Positions 1-10,870 of a stretch of DNA of 64,000 bases are shown here, in pieces (position 1 is the first letter of the stretch; each line of letters opens with the position of its first letter). A program made the position numbers and the translations under genes. Below the pieces are notes generated by a model. It was not told where the DNA came from, did not search any database, and saw only the letters and a list, made by a program, of their open reading frames with translations. This DNA is from Apostichopus japonicus. Its lineage: Eukaryota > Echinodermata > Holothuroidea > Aspidochirotida > Stichopodidae. Where the stretch lies: positions 33,576,501 through 33,640,500 of the forward strand of contig NC_092568.1 of assembly GCF_037975245.1 (NCBI RefSeq), in the 5' to 3' direction.

Positions 1-457
1 ATAACGCTGAAAACCCCACTTGCCATTTATATAAATGTTGGAAACTTTCCCTGATATGTATGATAAATTAATGCCCTAAAATGCTGGATTACAAATCCAA
101 ATCCATGTTGACAATGTTACTGAAAGTTCCAATTTTTTTCGATAGAGTAAGTTATCACCCAAGTAAGTATATCAGAGAATACAACCCTTCCAGAAATTCC
201 AACATATCGAAAACGTTTCGTATCATCGTACGTACTGAGATTTGATAAAGTTATTTTAAACTGATTCATATAGCGTCACCCACCACCTTCTTGGGCTGGT
301 AACGTTCCTCCCGTCGTTTTTAATATCATAATCATATTTCGACAAGAAGCGTAGGGACTGTGTTGTGGTTTGTGGTGACCTCCTAAAGCATTTTCCCAGA
401 CTTAAAACATTTTACAATTTTAGTGCTCGGAATATTTTGAAACAATCAGTGACGTGT

Positions 458-920
458 ACAGGATTTCAATGGGAAGAGCGGGCAGGGAGGTGGGGGGGGG
501 GGGGTTCACCCCGATTGATTCAGTACGGTAATGGAGCCAAACCTTTATGGATTAAGGGCCAGAACCGAAACAAGAATTTTACGAAGGTAGGATGTGGTCC
601 TGTGATAATTGAAACCGACTTGCCATGTAGGGGCTCTGGCCAACCTCCCTTCCCCGCCCCCGGGGAATAAATCAAACTTGCACATTCTCATGCATTTTTA
701 GACCATAAATGAAGTCTTCAACTGGCTCTAAATTCAACTTTTTAGTAAAAAACTATATTGATTTGTTTCCTGTAAGGTTGAATAGGTTTGGTTTAATTCT
801 CCCCTGGCTGTATGTAAAACCTCCCCCGACTGAAGCATTTCCCACGACTGACGATAGGAGTTGAGGGACGTGGTCCCCTGCCCCCTCCCGCTTGAGGGTC
901 GGAGCATCCAGAAAGGACTT
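458..920 (+). repeat. Dispersed G-rich repeat, copy 1
   Basis: The start (tacaggatttcaa followed by a G-run) and the end (aattctcccc, then a gactg motif, then a cacgactga block before a GC-rich stretch) match 55311-55545 in the same order. The middle has diverged or differs in length. No terminal inverted repeats or target duplications were found, so the class is unknown. Confidence 0.35.
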
Positions 921-2239
921 TTGCAAAACTAATGATAAGAAAAAAAGAAATAAAACCCAGCAATTTTAGGTCCCTTATAGGCAATTCGCATTGACCTTTA
1001 CCTAAAAAACATGATAAAGATGTTGTGACAATGAAAATGTAAGGCTGCTAATGTTGTAACACTAATGCAACACAGATGCCCGTTGCATGAAGGGAGACTA
1101 ACATTACAATCAAAGCCAGTTGTTGTAAGTTACATAAATGTCTCTTTCACAAAGCGTACCCATTATCGAATCAAGTGTCCCTTAACATCAATAGATACGA
1201 AGCAAAGTAACGGTCACACCAGTAACCGACTTAAGTTTCGATTCCAAACATCGGGGTATGAATATTAACATTCCCCTGGTGGTTTGGAATAATAATAATA
1301 ATAATTTAAAAAAAAAATCACAATATATCCATAACCAGTGAAAGCTTTCTGAAATTGGCGATTGCCATTTTAGGTTGCATTTCTGTACTATAGGCCTATA
1401 CTCAGGTTCGACGTTATGTAACTATATATAGGTCACTGTACTATGTTATGTGTAGCTTTGCGCTGCGGCTCGGAAGTAATATGATTCAAGTTAATCTGTT
1501 AACAATGTCAGAGTACAAACTGCGCATAAGAGAGAAACGCGTCGTATACAACATGAATCTGAAATATCTGACACTTGTGAACGAAATATCAAAGATTTTA
1601 ACGACTTCCTCAATGAAAGAAGGCTTACGATCATGTGAACTCTTGAACTGCATAGCCTATGCGCTATTTCGGTTAGAATTAGCAAACTGATCATATAATT
1701 TATTCTGACTTCATTAGTCAGTAGTGTGCAACCTCAAGATTCTAGGCACGTGCTGCAAGCATGGCGTTCAAAAGAACACAAGGTTTATTTTGACAGTTCA
1801 TCACGTATATATATATACACACGATCACGGATGCGATGACCGTGCTTTGGTTTTGGTTTTAACGAGTTTGGTTAGAATAATAATAAACGTAGAGAGCTCC
1901 TAACATTTAACCTGTGTGTGTGAACAGTGAAGCAGTCTAATGTGAAACTACGTTTCAAAAATATATTTATTACGTCTATATGATTTATTTATGTAAAACA
2001 AATAATGATAACACAAACCTAACAATTAATTTACACCTAAATTCCCCATATGGCTTCCCCTCAGCATATATATAGGTTACGGCTACTATCAGAATGACCT
2101 AACGTACTTTTATATCTTCAATTAACAGTGTAAAACAATTAATAAAGCAGAGCTTATAGGTAGCGGAAAGTCCTAGTTTTTCTCTACAAACTAATTGTAC
2201 CGAATAATATTTTATATCCTCTAATTTTCCTCATTTTTT

Positions 2240-2480
2240 TTGGGGGGGGGGGGGGGGGGAGGTGGGAGTGTAAATTTCTAAAACATGAGATCTCAATATT
2301 AAAAATGTTTAGATGCAACTTACAAGGCCTTGTAGATGCCATTTCCGGTGAATCTGGGAGGCATTTCTGGTAAAACTTTCTTGCTACGCTATATGCGCCA
2401 AACGACGGTGGCGCTCTGCTTAGATAGTGTCATGGCGGTGCCTTATGGGGAACGGCCCACCACTAAATATATCTTAAAAC
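2240..2480 (-). mobile_element. Degraded hAT-type MITE fragment
   Basis: From about 2309 to 2450 this matches the inner part of the elements at 26825-27135 and 60590-60892. Shared parts are the gatgcaacttacaaggcc block, the ctgggaggcattt block, and the imperfect palindrome around ggtggcgct followed by cttagatagt. The G-run at 2240-2259 stands where intact copies have their G-run. Terminal repeats are gone. Confidence 0.55.
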
Positions 2481-4533
2481 AGGCCCTGACATATACGCAC
2501 ATTAAAGCTGAACTATGTAAGAATTGGACGATACATAATGTTTCTCGATGTTCCTCAACTGCCCCCCCTCCTCCCTTGAAATGCTACCTAGGCTACGGCC
2601 CTGAAGTATCTTTATTTTACAGGTGTTTATGTTTCCGATAAATTGAATGGGCCCATGTACCCATTGGTGCTTTTTAAATGTACTTATGATAACATAAGTG
2701 AGCATGTTTTAGACACCTGTGTAACAAGATCATTTTATTCTTGTGTGCAAAGTTTAACAATGTTTCTGTCTTTGGATTAACGTTCAATTTTTACGCCCTA
2801 AATGTACCCCCTGATGTTAAATAGACAAATCTTTCTTAATTTTAGCCTAATCACTGGTCGGATGTGTACTGTTGTTAAATTTCAGGGACCAACCAGAAGC
2901 CAATAATATGATTTCTGGCCCGCCGGGGCTGCGCCCGTAGACACAATCAGGGGGCCTAAGACAGGTGTCTGGACTCCGCCCTATAGTATAAGGCTTTGCG
3001 CCAAGGTGTTATCGGTGTGCACCCTGCAGTTATATCCATGTTTGGTAATTTATGCCCCCTCCCCCAACCCACTTTTCAATTGGGATTGACGCCACTGAGT
3101 GGCGCAAATATCGTGAGTACTAGTTCAAATACGGCAGCGCCTTGCCTGGGTAAAACTTATAGTTGAAGCCGAATGTCACCCGGGCTTCAATGAGATGCTT
3201 AGTTTCATCGCCTTGACTATAAGCCTTCACTTCTGTGAGCCCCCGTCTGTTACGAACTATGAAATTATAGTTGCGTTCCTTCTATAGATAATCTGAGTTA
3301 TAGGAAAGATTAAGCTGAAACACACGCACACCTATACGCACACACACATCAATCATCAACAATAAATAATAGGATAGGCTATATACACTGTCTGTCTGTA
3401 GGTTGTGTAGGGGGATATATAGCATTCAAACGGCTTGCGGGGAGAATAAAAGAACAGCCAAGCATAGGTTTTCAAAATTGTTTATCGGAATGCAAACGTA
3501 TATATAACGCCGCGATGAATAAGAGGCACTCAATGTATAGGAGCTGACACTGATGTGTAAACTAAAATGGTTACACTAACTAGATACTCAAGTGTGACGT
3601 GTTTCTCTGTCTTTTCGAACATTATTATCTGTAATTCAGTAAGTTTAAAACAAAAACACGTTTCAATTGACCTAATCAAGAAGAAAAGAATTTCAAGATT
3701 GAAAAATTAATTCACTTTTTTTGTTACGACTGGAATAGGACTAAACATGTCAAGTTGATGGTAAAGCTTTGATAGTGATACCAATTAAGTACAACCCGTG
3801 GCACTATCAGCGTCTTATTGGTTTTACAAACGTGGGTGAGGGCATGCGGGGATGCGGATGGGAAAAGTGATGGTGACATCGGTGTCTTTTTCAGTTTGCT
3901 GCAACTTAAATTTACAAGACAACTGTTACAACGTATCAAGAAAAGGTTTCTATCATGTATTATCATACACTACCGAGAACGAACGAATTATATTTGTTTG
4001 GAAGAAACTCCCTGTAAAGCGGAGATGGAGAGGAGGGATTTACGAAGGAAATTGTAGAAGTTGTTTGGCAACAGTACTTCTTTTAACTTACCGTACATTA
4101 AAAACAGAGCAGTTTGAATTAAGTTCGCCACAATCTGATTGTATCATACATAGGGACCGCCAGCTGGAGGCATGACCTCCATGTAATTTTTAAAGTAGGC
4201 GTCAATTTCAGCATAACTGAATAATTGGTTTCTCGCCACCCCCGCCCTACCCCACCCCCCATTACCATCTCGCATCTCAAACTACTGAACCAAATTTACT
4301 TGCGAAATTATCTAGTGACAAACTCCATTCACTATTCCCCATAATTGTCAAGTGGGAGTTAAACGCCGTAGTTACGTCACAATAATTAAAGGAGACCCCC
4401 CCCCCCACACCCGTGTCCGACTAACTACAGACTCGTGAATGGAAGAGCTATCCAGTAGGTTAATTGCTTGTTTACTTTTTACGTATATTATGTTCCTAAA
4501 TTCCTAACCTTACGTTGAAGTCACTATACAAAC

Positions 4534-4906
4534 CAGTGGCGTAGGAAGCTACTTTTGAGTGGGGGGGGGGGGGGGCTGAAGACTGATGGCCGGCCTGGGG
4601 GAGGGGTCTAAGGGGAGGGGGTGTCCCCCTCCCCTTTGGAATTTTTTGCATTTCCAGGTGGCCTCAGATGCAATTTAGTCCAATATAGCACACTTCAACA
4701 CCCACTCCATTTTGTAAACTTAATTTTGTATTTTCACCTGGCCTTAGATGCAATTTGGTGCTCCAAATGAGATTTTTTTCTCATTTGGAAATGAAAAAGG
4801 GGTTTTCTGACTTGCGGAGCGGGGGGGCGGAATGATACTTCCGCCCCTCCACATTTTTCACTGGGGGGGCTGGCGCCCCCCAGCCCCCCCGGTTCCTACG
4901 CCCTTG
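4534..4906 (+). mobile_element. hAT-type non-autonomous element with perfect 8-bp TSD
   Basis: The element begins CAGTGGCGTAGGAAGC and ends GGTTCCTACGCCCTTG, an imperfect terminal inverted repeat. It is flanked on both sides by the exact octamer ATACAAAC (4526-4533 and 4907-4914). An 8-bp duplication with CAG-starting ends is the hallmark of the hAT superfamily. A 15-base G-run lies just inside the left end and C-runs lie inside the right end. At 373 bp it has no transposase. Confidence 0.85.
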
Positions 4907-5284
4907 ATACAAACGTCTGTAGTGAAATTTTGCTTGTCTACCTCATTGATATATTTTTTTTAGTTAGGACCTGAATATTATATATTGATTTCTCAGTAAT
5001 ACCATCCGCGGGGACTAATGTTATCAACATTTTCAGTCAGGTGCATCAAGATTGTGTAACCATACATACAAACACACTACGCCTACCATAACGCAAAAAG
5101 CTTGTAGAACTTGACCTTCAAACATGACTTTGATATTAAAAGAACGAAAATTCAACGAAGTCAGCTTGTATACTGTAATAAGCCGCCCCTTGACCCCCCC
5201 CCCCCCCTCCTCCATCCTATATCTACGAATTATCCAGGTTAACCAAGAACGATTTTAATAAAAAAATTATCATTACTGAACTGG

Positions 5285-5630
<346 letters not shown>

Positions 5631-5667
5631 TGTATACCGTAGATAAGTTGACTTAATATGTACCTAC

Positions 5668-6017
5668 CGAAACTGTCTCCAATGGTAGCCTCTTCCCCGC
5701 GGTGTTTGCTCCAGAATAGGTCGCATTCTCTCCAGGCCCTCCCGAGCCTCTCTCTCCATCTGCTCACGGTCACTATCTGGATGAGTCAGCAGCTCGTTAT
5801 GGTAACTGTACAGGTAAGGCTCATACCAAACCTGCACATTTTCTACGAAACTCATGCATTTCACAAACACAGTGGAGCGAGACCTTGGAATGGACCAGAG
5901 GAACACCCTTCTTGGACCATCCCGACCAGCCCCTGGTAGGTGGTGGTCTTGGGCGGTAGAGCGGGTATCGACAAGGTTACCTGCAGTATGGGGAGTTAAT
6001 TGCACATCGGATGACAT
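5668..6017 (-). CDS. First coding exon of a sulfotransferase-like P-loop protein (partial gene)
   Basis: An ATG at 6017 in a good context (caccATG) opens 116 codons plus 2 nt. The exon ends at a consensus donor (TTTCG|GTAGGTAC) in phase 2. Around residues 40-58 is a hydrophobic strand followed by WSIPRSRSTVF, which fits the 5'-phosphosulfate-binding loop of PAPS-dependent sulfotransferases (PxRSxST type). It is followed by the usual helix and a VWYEPY segment, as in eukaryotic sulfotransferase-family proteins often mislabelled as aminotransferase-like. The N-terminal 38 residues look like a disordered lead. The rest of the catalytic domain, including the 3'-phosphate-binding region, must lie in later exons; none was recognised between 1 and 5667. 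Family assignment comes from the motif only. Confidence 0.7.
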
Positions 6018-8040
6018 GGTGAGCGTCTCGGTCTATAGAATGTAACGTTCGGAATGGTGAAACGATCTGCCTGCCATGCACCTAGTGATGTGAGTTGAAT
6101 TATTGTAACGTATGCGAGAAGATGACGCACAAACCACACGGGACCCATGCGGTTTGTCTTGGTTAATCAAAACAATCCACTTTCTTTTAATTAAAAACTT
6201 CTTTTCCCGAGTTGTCGCGGTACGAATCTGGTTTAGCGGTTTACCGCCTCCATGACAGACATAACAACTGCGGTGCTGTTGTGAATATGTATACGTAGAC
6301 TGTTGTATGTCAAACTTAATCGCTATAGTTCAATTGATAACAAAAACCTTTTCTTCAAATCTCCAGATTGGTGAATGTCGTGCCCGGATAAACAACACTT
6401 TATGACATTCTTCAAATTGTACTCCGATCGTCTGCGCTTTTCTCTCTGTCTCCACCTCCTCCTCTCTCTCTCTGCCAGTTGGCGTCGCTGTATCAACACT
6501 AATTGGTTTGATTGTTTTGCAAGTTACAGCTATCATCGTGTGGATGCAATGAAACTTTGGCATAGTTACCTACAATTTCTAAACGACACCGTTGAATTAC
6601 TCACCTAACTTTCTTTATTCGTAATCTGATCCTGTGAACGGTATTTACCGCTCGGATGATCGGCAGCAATTATTCTCTCCTTTCTCATTGGTCAATGTTA
6701 TTTCTCCCGATGACGTTTCCGTTCCTGATGACTGCACACCACGTGTCCAACCTTTGTTGATACAAATCCGTTTTGAAGGCCTCAAGCACAACCGGGAGCT
6801 CTCTGGCACGATTTACTATACAAAATCATGGCATACACTAACTTGTATCTCGTGAAACTCACTTGACGTCACGCGATCGCCATGACTACCAGTCTCCGGC
6901 GATCATCACAGTCTCAGATGTATAACGGGACTGGGGCTTGAGATTAGATCAAGTTGTTTGGTTTTGGAGCACAGTCACTGCCTTGGGTGACCTTCCCTAA
7001 AATGTATCATGTAACAATGTATACATCTTGACAGGAGCCATAAACAGACATCACTATTGCAGATCAATATGCTAGGAAGTCAAATAATGGTCACCCATGT
7101 TCAAATTGTAATTTTTAGAATGTTTAAATGGGGGTGGGGGCGGGGAGTATGTGACTGGGCCCCACAATGTTTTCATTTTCCTCCCCCTAAATGACCTCGG
7201 GCATAGGGCCTTACCTCGACCTCCCCCTCCCGTTACCTTGTCAGACCTTTCTCAGTCTAGATATTGTATTTTCTCAAATACTTTCGATTACTATCATGTA
7301 CTGCCATTTGTAAATCTTTGACGTCATTTCGTATACTTACATATACACCAAAAATCAGCTCATACTGCCTCAATCGAACAAACAAAATAAACAAACTCTA
7401 AGGCTATCGACATTCGACCATCAAGAGAGCTCGTATATGTGGTTATCACGTGACAATGATCACATTCTTCCACGCAATACATATTGGTCACATTCATAGA
7501 TTGTACCTATACAGGCCTCACAGCATGACAATATATTAGTATCTCTGCTGACATTTAAATGAGGATACAAGGTTTGATATATATAAATAGATGTATGAAT
7601 CAACTGTTATGGAGTTTTGCACTCTATAACATATAGGATACTTTTTATTGAGAACACACACACACACATACATACATACACGCACACACACACACAAAGC
7701 TGTACCTATATATCTAGCGAGAAATTAAATCATGTCAATTTGTTGAAAACTCTTCCTTGATACATTAAAGATGTTGTAGATTGGTAAAGCCGTTTTAAAC
7801 GAATGTGTCTTGTTCCTATAAGCAAGTGTGATACGCATCCTACTGCTCCAAGTTGGGACATTTTTGTCTACACTGTACTTTCATAACCCGCTTCAAAGCA
7901 CTTGTATTGTCAGTATGAGCAGTATGAATATCTTGCTCCTATCAGAGAAAGGTTAGGAACTGTTCATACTGTCAAAGCGAGTGCTCTGAAGCATGATATG
8001 GGAGGACAGTTTAGAGAGGTAATAGCATTAGTAAATGGCC
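6018..8040. other. Intergenic region, no gene seen
   Basis: This lies upstream of the sulfotransferase-like exon. A tctatag acceptor-like site about 15 bp before its ATG could join a 5' UTR exon. The rest holds a CT-rich patch (6420-6480), a G-rich patch near 7130-7150, and a CA/CATA microsatellite (7655-7697). No coding similarity was recognised. Confidence 0.45.
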
Positions 8041-8047
8041 CAACTAG

Positions 8048-8542
8048 TATGGCAGGCCATCAGTCTCAAATCGTCAGGTGATTGCACGTGATGTATCTTC
8101 ACAGGTCAATCATCACCGAAATCGGGATTTGGAATATGTTAATGAGCTAAATCGATGATATGTCGATTTAAATAGGTATATGTCAATTTGAGTTGCTAGA
8201 AACTGGTATAAGTCCACGGAAATTGACTTCTACCGATTTAATTCGTCATATCATTGATTTAAACTGGTATATGTCGATTTAAATTGACATATACCGATTT
8301 ATTTTACTTATCATCGATTTAAATTGGTATATGTCGATTTAAATCGATGATATGTCGAATTAAACTGATATATGTCGATTTATATCGATGATATGTAGAA
8401 TTAAACTAGTATATGTCGATTTAAATCGGTAGAAGTCAATTTAAGCTGCTGGAAACTGGTATAAGTCGAAGGAAATTGGTATATGTCGATTTAAATCGGT
8501 ATAAGTCGATCTCCCACGATTTGAGACTGATGGCCCGCCATA
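8048..8542. mobile_element. Foldback-like element with internal TTTAAA palindromic repeats
   Basis: The left end (tatggcaggccatcagtctc and on to aaatcgt) reappears inverted at the right end (8516-8542), giving terminal inverted repeats of about 27 bp with few mismatches. The flanks are caactag (8041-8047) and caactgg (8543-8549), a likely target-site duplication. The interior is built of about 20-bp imperfect repeats (tatatgtcgatttaaatcgg type) that are themselves palindromic around TTTAAA, so the whole element can fold back. It has no coding content. The superfamily is uncertain. Confidence 0.7.
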
Positions 8543-9104
8543 CAACTGGCTGCCTACTGTGCAAGCTGTTTGCATATTATCACCTGCTCTTCCCATTTCT
8601 CTGCTGCCGAGCACGTGTTCCTTGCAACTGTCAAGGGAGGGAGCAAACCCGAAAGAACAGCGTTAAGTTTTCAGCGTTTTAAAGGATGACGTAAACTTTC
8701 TAAGACGGGGGCCATCGACTTTGCCAAAGTCTTGAGATGCAAATTCCTAACATTAGCTTGTCGGCCTCTTAGCAAAGATTAGGTGTAGTATATGTTTACT
8801 TTATCATGGGACCCGTGATACTCAACCGACGTAACATCATGCATGATCATACGATTACAGTCTAGATGTAATAAGACGTTAATGGATCGTGGACAGTTAA
8901 GTCGTTTGATTGTCGTGTCCAGGCTCTATCGTGGGGGACTATATCTACGAATATTCCTATACAGTAAGAGCTTGACGCTGTTCTGTGCGGTATTACTCAC
9001 TCCCTCTGTAAATACGTACCAACTGCAACAGCAGAGAGCATGCATTCGAGTTAGGCAAAAAGTCGACTGCAGAGAGTGAAAAGAAACTTCGGATTAAACA
9101 TTTC
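8543..9104. other. No gene or repeat recognised
   Basis: Spacer between the foldback element and the 1.1-kb hAT-type element. Short open frames exist, but they have no recognisable domain, codon pattern or splice context. Confidence 0.4.
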
Positions 9105-9112
9105 AGTCTCGG

Positions 9113-10196
9113 CAGGCGCGGCGGAACGGAAAAATTATTGGGGGGCTAATGTGTGGAGACTATCTAAGCGGAGCGCCACCATCGGTTGGCGCGGAGCGTA
9201 CAAGAAAATTTTGGGTTTGTCCAAAGCCCCAGATGGCCGGAAACGGCACTTCCCGAGTGTTTTATGCTGCGAATACCTAGCCCTAAAATATGGGTCTCAA
9301 GCCTGCAATTTCTCAGATTGCACGTAAAAAAGTAAAAACATTGTAATATGTATATTCGATGGTGTTTTAAGAGAGTAGCTATTACTCGCAGTGTATTCGC
9401 AAAGACGTTTTTGAGTGTAGTAAGGGCAGTGGCGGAGCTAGGGGTATTGGTCAGGGGGGCAGGAATGGTCTGTCGGGGCGCTTTCGACACTATCTAAGCG
9501 GAGCGCCACCACAGGTTGGCGCGGAGCGTACAGAAAATTTTTGAGTAAAGATTCTCCCTAGATTGCAGGAAATGACCCTTTCCGGGCCTTGTTAATTTGC
9601 AGATAAACGGAGAATAAATAGGTTTCGTCGCCATTTTGTCGGAAAATTACACCAACAGAATATGACAAATGTCAATAGGTATATGAGAGCGCAATAAAAT
9701 AGTCAATAATCGCGAATAAGTGAAAAGTAGTGAAAAGCTGAAAAGGGCGCCAGCAGTCCATTTGAGTCCGTCGGGGGGGGGGGGCATCCGCCCCCTGACT
9801 GTATATATGGACGCTCCGCCACTACGTAAGGGGATGTTGGAGAACTGGCTGAAATGAGGCAAGTCATTGGCCCAAGACGAAGTTGTGTTACGCTTACGGT
9901 ACTCACACTCACTGCTTCCACTTTTCACGGGGCGTGAAGACGCGGTTGGGGTGACAATGTGGTCTATAGCCAGGGGACGGGCCGAGGGTCCCTCAGCAAT
10001 TACTTAAATTATTACACCTATATAGTATATGTGTGCATCGGACAGATCGACAAGTATGCATTTAAAAATGGGCAGATGCACGTTTCGGAGCCTTGGTAAA
10101 TATTGGGGGGGGGGGCTTATCATGCATTTGCCCCCTCAACTTTTTCATTGGGGGCTGAGCCCCCCAAGCCCCCCCCCCCCGGTTCCGCCGCCACTG
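9113..10196 (+). mobile_element. 1.1-kb hAT-type element with perfect 8-bp TSD
   Basis: The left end CAGGCGCGGCGGAAC pairs with the right end GTTCCGCCGCCACTG. The octamer AGTCTCGG occurs on both sides (9105-9112 and 10197-10204). Inside the left end lies a G-run and the shared core ctaagcggagcgccacca. Near the right end are a G-run and long C-runs. A second hAT-type element (9427-9824) is inserted within it. No transposase domain was recognised. Confidence 0.85.
9427..9824 (+). mobile_element. Nested hAT-type element
   Basis: It starts CAGTGGCGGAGCTAG and ends GCTCCGCCACTA. The flanks are agtaaggg (9419-9426) and cgtaaggg (9825-9832), an 8-bp duplication with one mismatch. It lies inside the 9113-10196 element, so it inserted later. 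It carries the same core palindrome as its host (ctaagcggagcgccaccaca, then ggttggcgcggagcg) and a G-run/C-rich pair near the right end. Confidence 0.8.
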
Positions 10197-10268
10197 AGTC
10201 TCGGCAAGGTCTGTCCAGGTTTGTTCCATTGTCCGTAATGGAACTCGCTGAAATACTGGAGATCGATT

Positions 10269-10554
10269 CAGGCGCGTAGCCAGGAATTTGCCAAGGGAGG
10301 GGCAAACCTTTAGGCAAACTATCAGAACCGTATATATGGCTCTGCAAACTATCTAAGCGTAGCGCCACCATATGTTGGCGCGAAGCGTTCAGGAAAAATT
10401 TGGCCGAAAATGCCTCCCAGATCGCTGGAAATGGCACTTCCCAGGCCTAAACATTTTCTATTTTGAAATTACTAGCAATATCATAAACATACAAAAAAAT
10501 ATGCTCGGGGGGGGGGGGGCGGTCGCCCCTTCGCCCCCCTTGGCTACGCGCCTG
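10269..10554 (+). mobile_element. hAT-type MITE with perfect 14-bp ends and perfect TSD
   Basis: The ends CAGGCGCGTAGCCA and TGGCTACGCGCCTG are exact inverted repeats. The octamer GATCGATT flanks both sides (10261-10268 and 10555-10562). At 286 bp it has no coding capacity. It contains the core agcgtagcgccaccatatg, then ttggcgcgaagcg, and ends with a G-run and a C-rich block. It is the best-preserved copy here. Confidence 0.9.
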
Positions 10555-10585
10555 GATCGATTCCTTGCAGTCTGGTCCCCGTCTG

Positions 10586-10849
10586 TTGTTTACATTCATG
10601 CCAGTCAATCTTACGCTTGTTTACATTCTAGTCTCTCTTTTGTTTGTGTACATTCTAGTCTCTCTTTTGTTTGTGTACATTCTAGTCTCTCTTTTGTTTG
10701 TGTACATTCTAGTCTGTCTTTTGTCAGCATGGTACTTTCAAATGACAAACTAGAATGTAAACAAAAGTGAGACTAGGATGTAAAGAAACAAAAGACAGAC
10801 TGGAATCAATGTAAACAAACAAAAGACAGACTAGAATGTAAACAAACAC
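10586..10849. repeat. Inverted array of 27-bp repeats
   Basis: Four head-to-tail copies of a 27-mer (tacattctagtctctctttt plus gtttgtg) occupy 10620-10724. Four diverged copies in the opposite orientation (agactagaatgtaaacaaac type) occupy 10746-10849, with a spacer of about 20 bp. The two arms could form a long cruciform. Because 27 is a multiple of three, the left arm gives an artefactual open frame with a nine-residue period. Confidence 0.85.
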
Positions 10850-10870
10850 AATTGAATAAACAAAGTACTA

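Larger units (their letters stand above)
1..4525. other. Gene-free flank with degraded repeats
   Basis: I see no exon with convincing protein similarity on either strand. The stretch is AT-rich, broken by G-runs (about 490-506, 2240-2259) and C-runs (4398-4408). It holds one copy of a dispersed repeat (458-920), a fragment of a hAT-type element (2240-2480) and a short CA-rich tract near 3320-3348. The missing downstream exons of the sulfotransferase-like gene at 5668-6017 were looked for here on the minus strand and not found. Confidence 0.5.

Noticed and set aside
3083-3098. Orphan hAT-type right end (gacgccactg)
   Set aside because: No matching left end or octamer was found upstream. The same holds for CAGTGGCG at 34871 and cgccactg near 54700.
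9164-9490. Open frame inside the 1.1-kb hAT-type element as a possible transposase
   Set aside because: It has no transposase motif, and it crosses the boundary of the nested element at 9427.
10586-10849. CRISPR-like direct repeats
   Set aside because: The 27-mers are head-to-tail with no unique spacers, and half are inverted. The context is eukaryotic.
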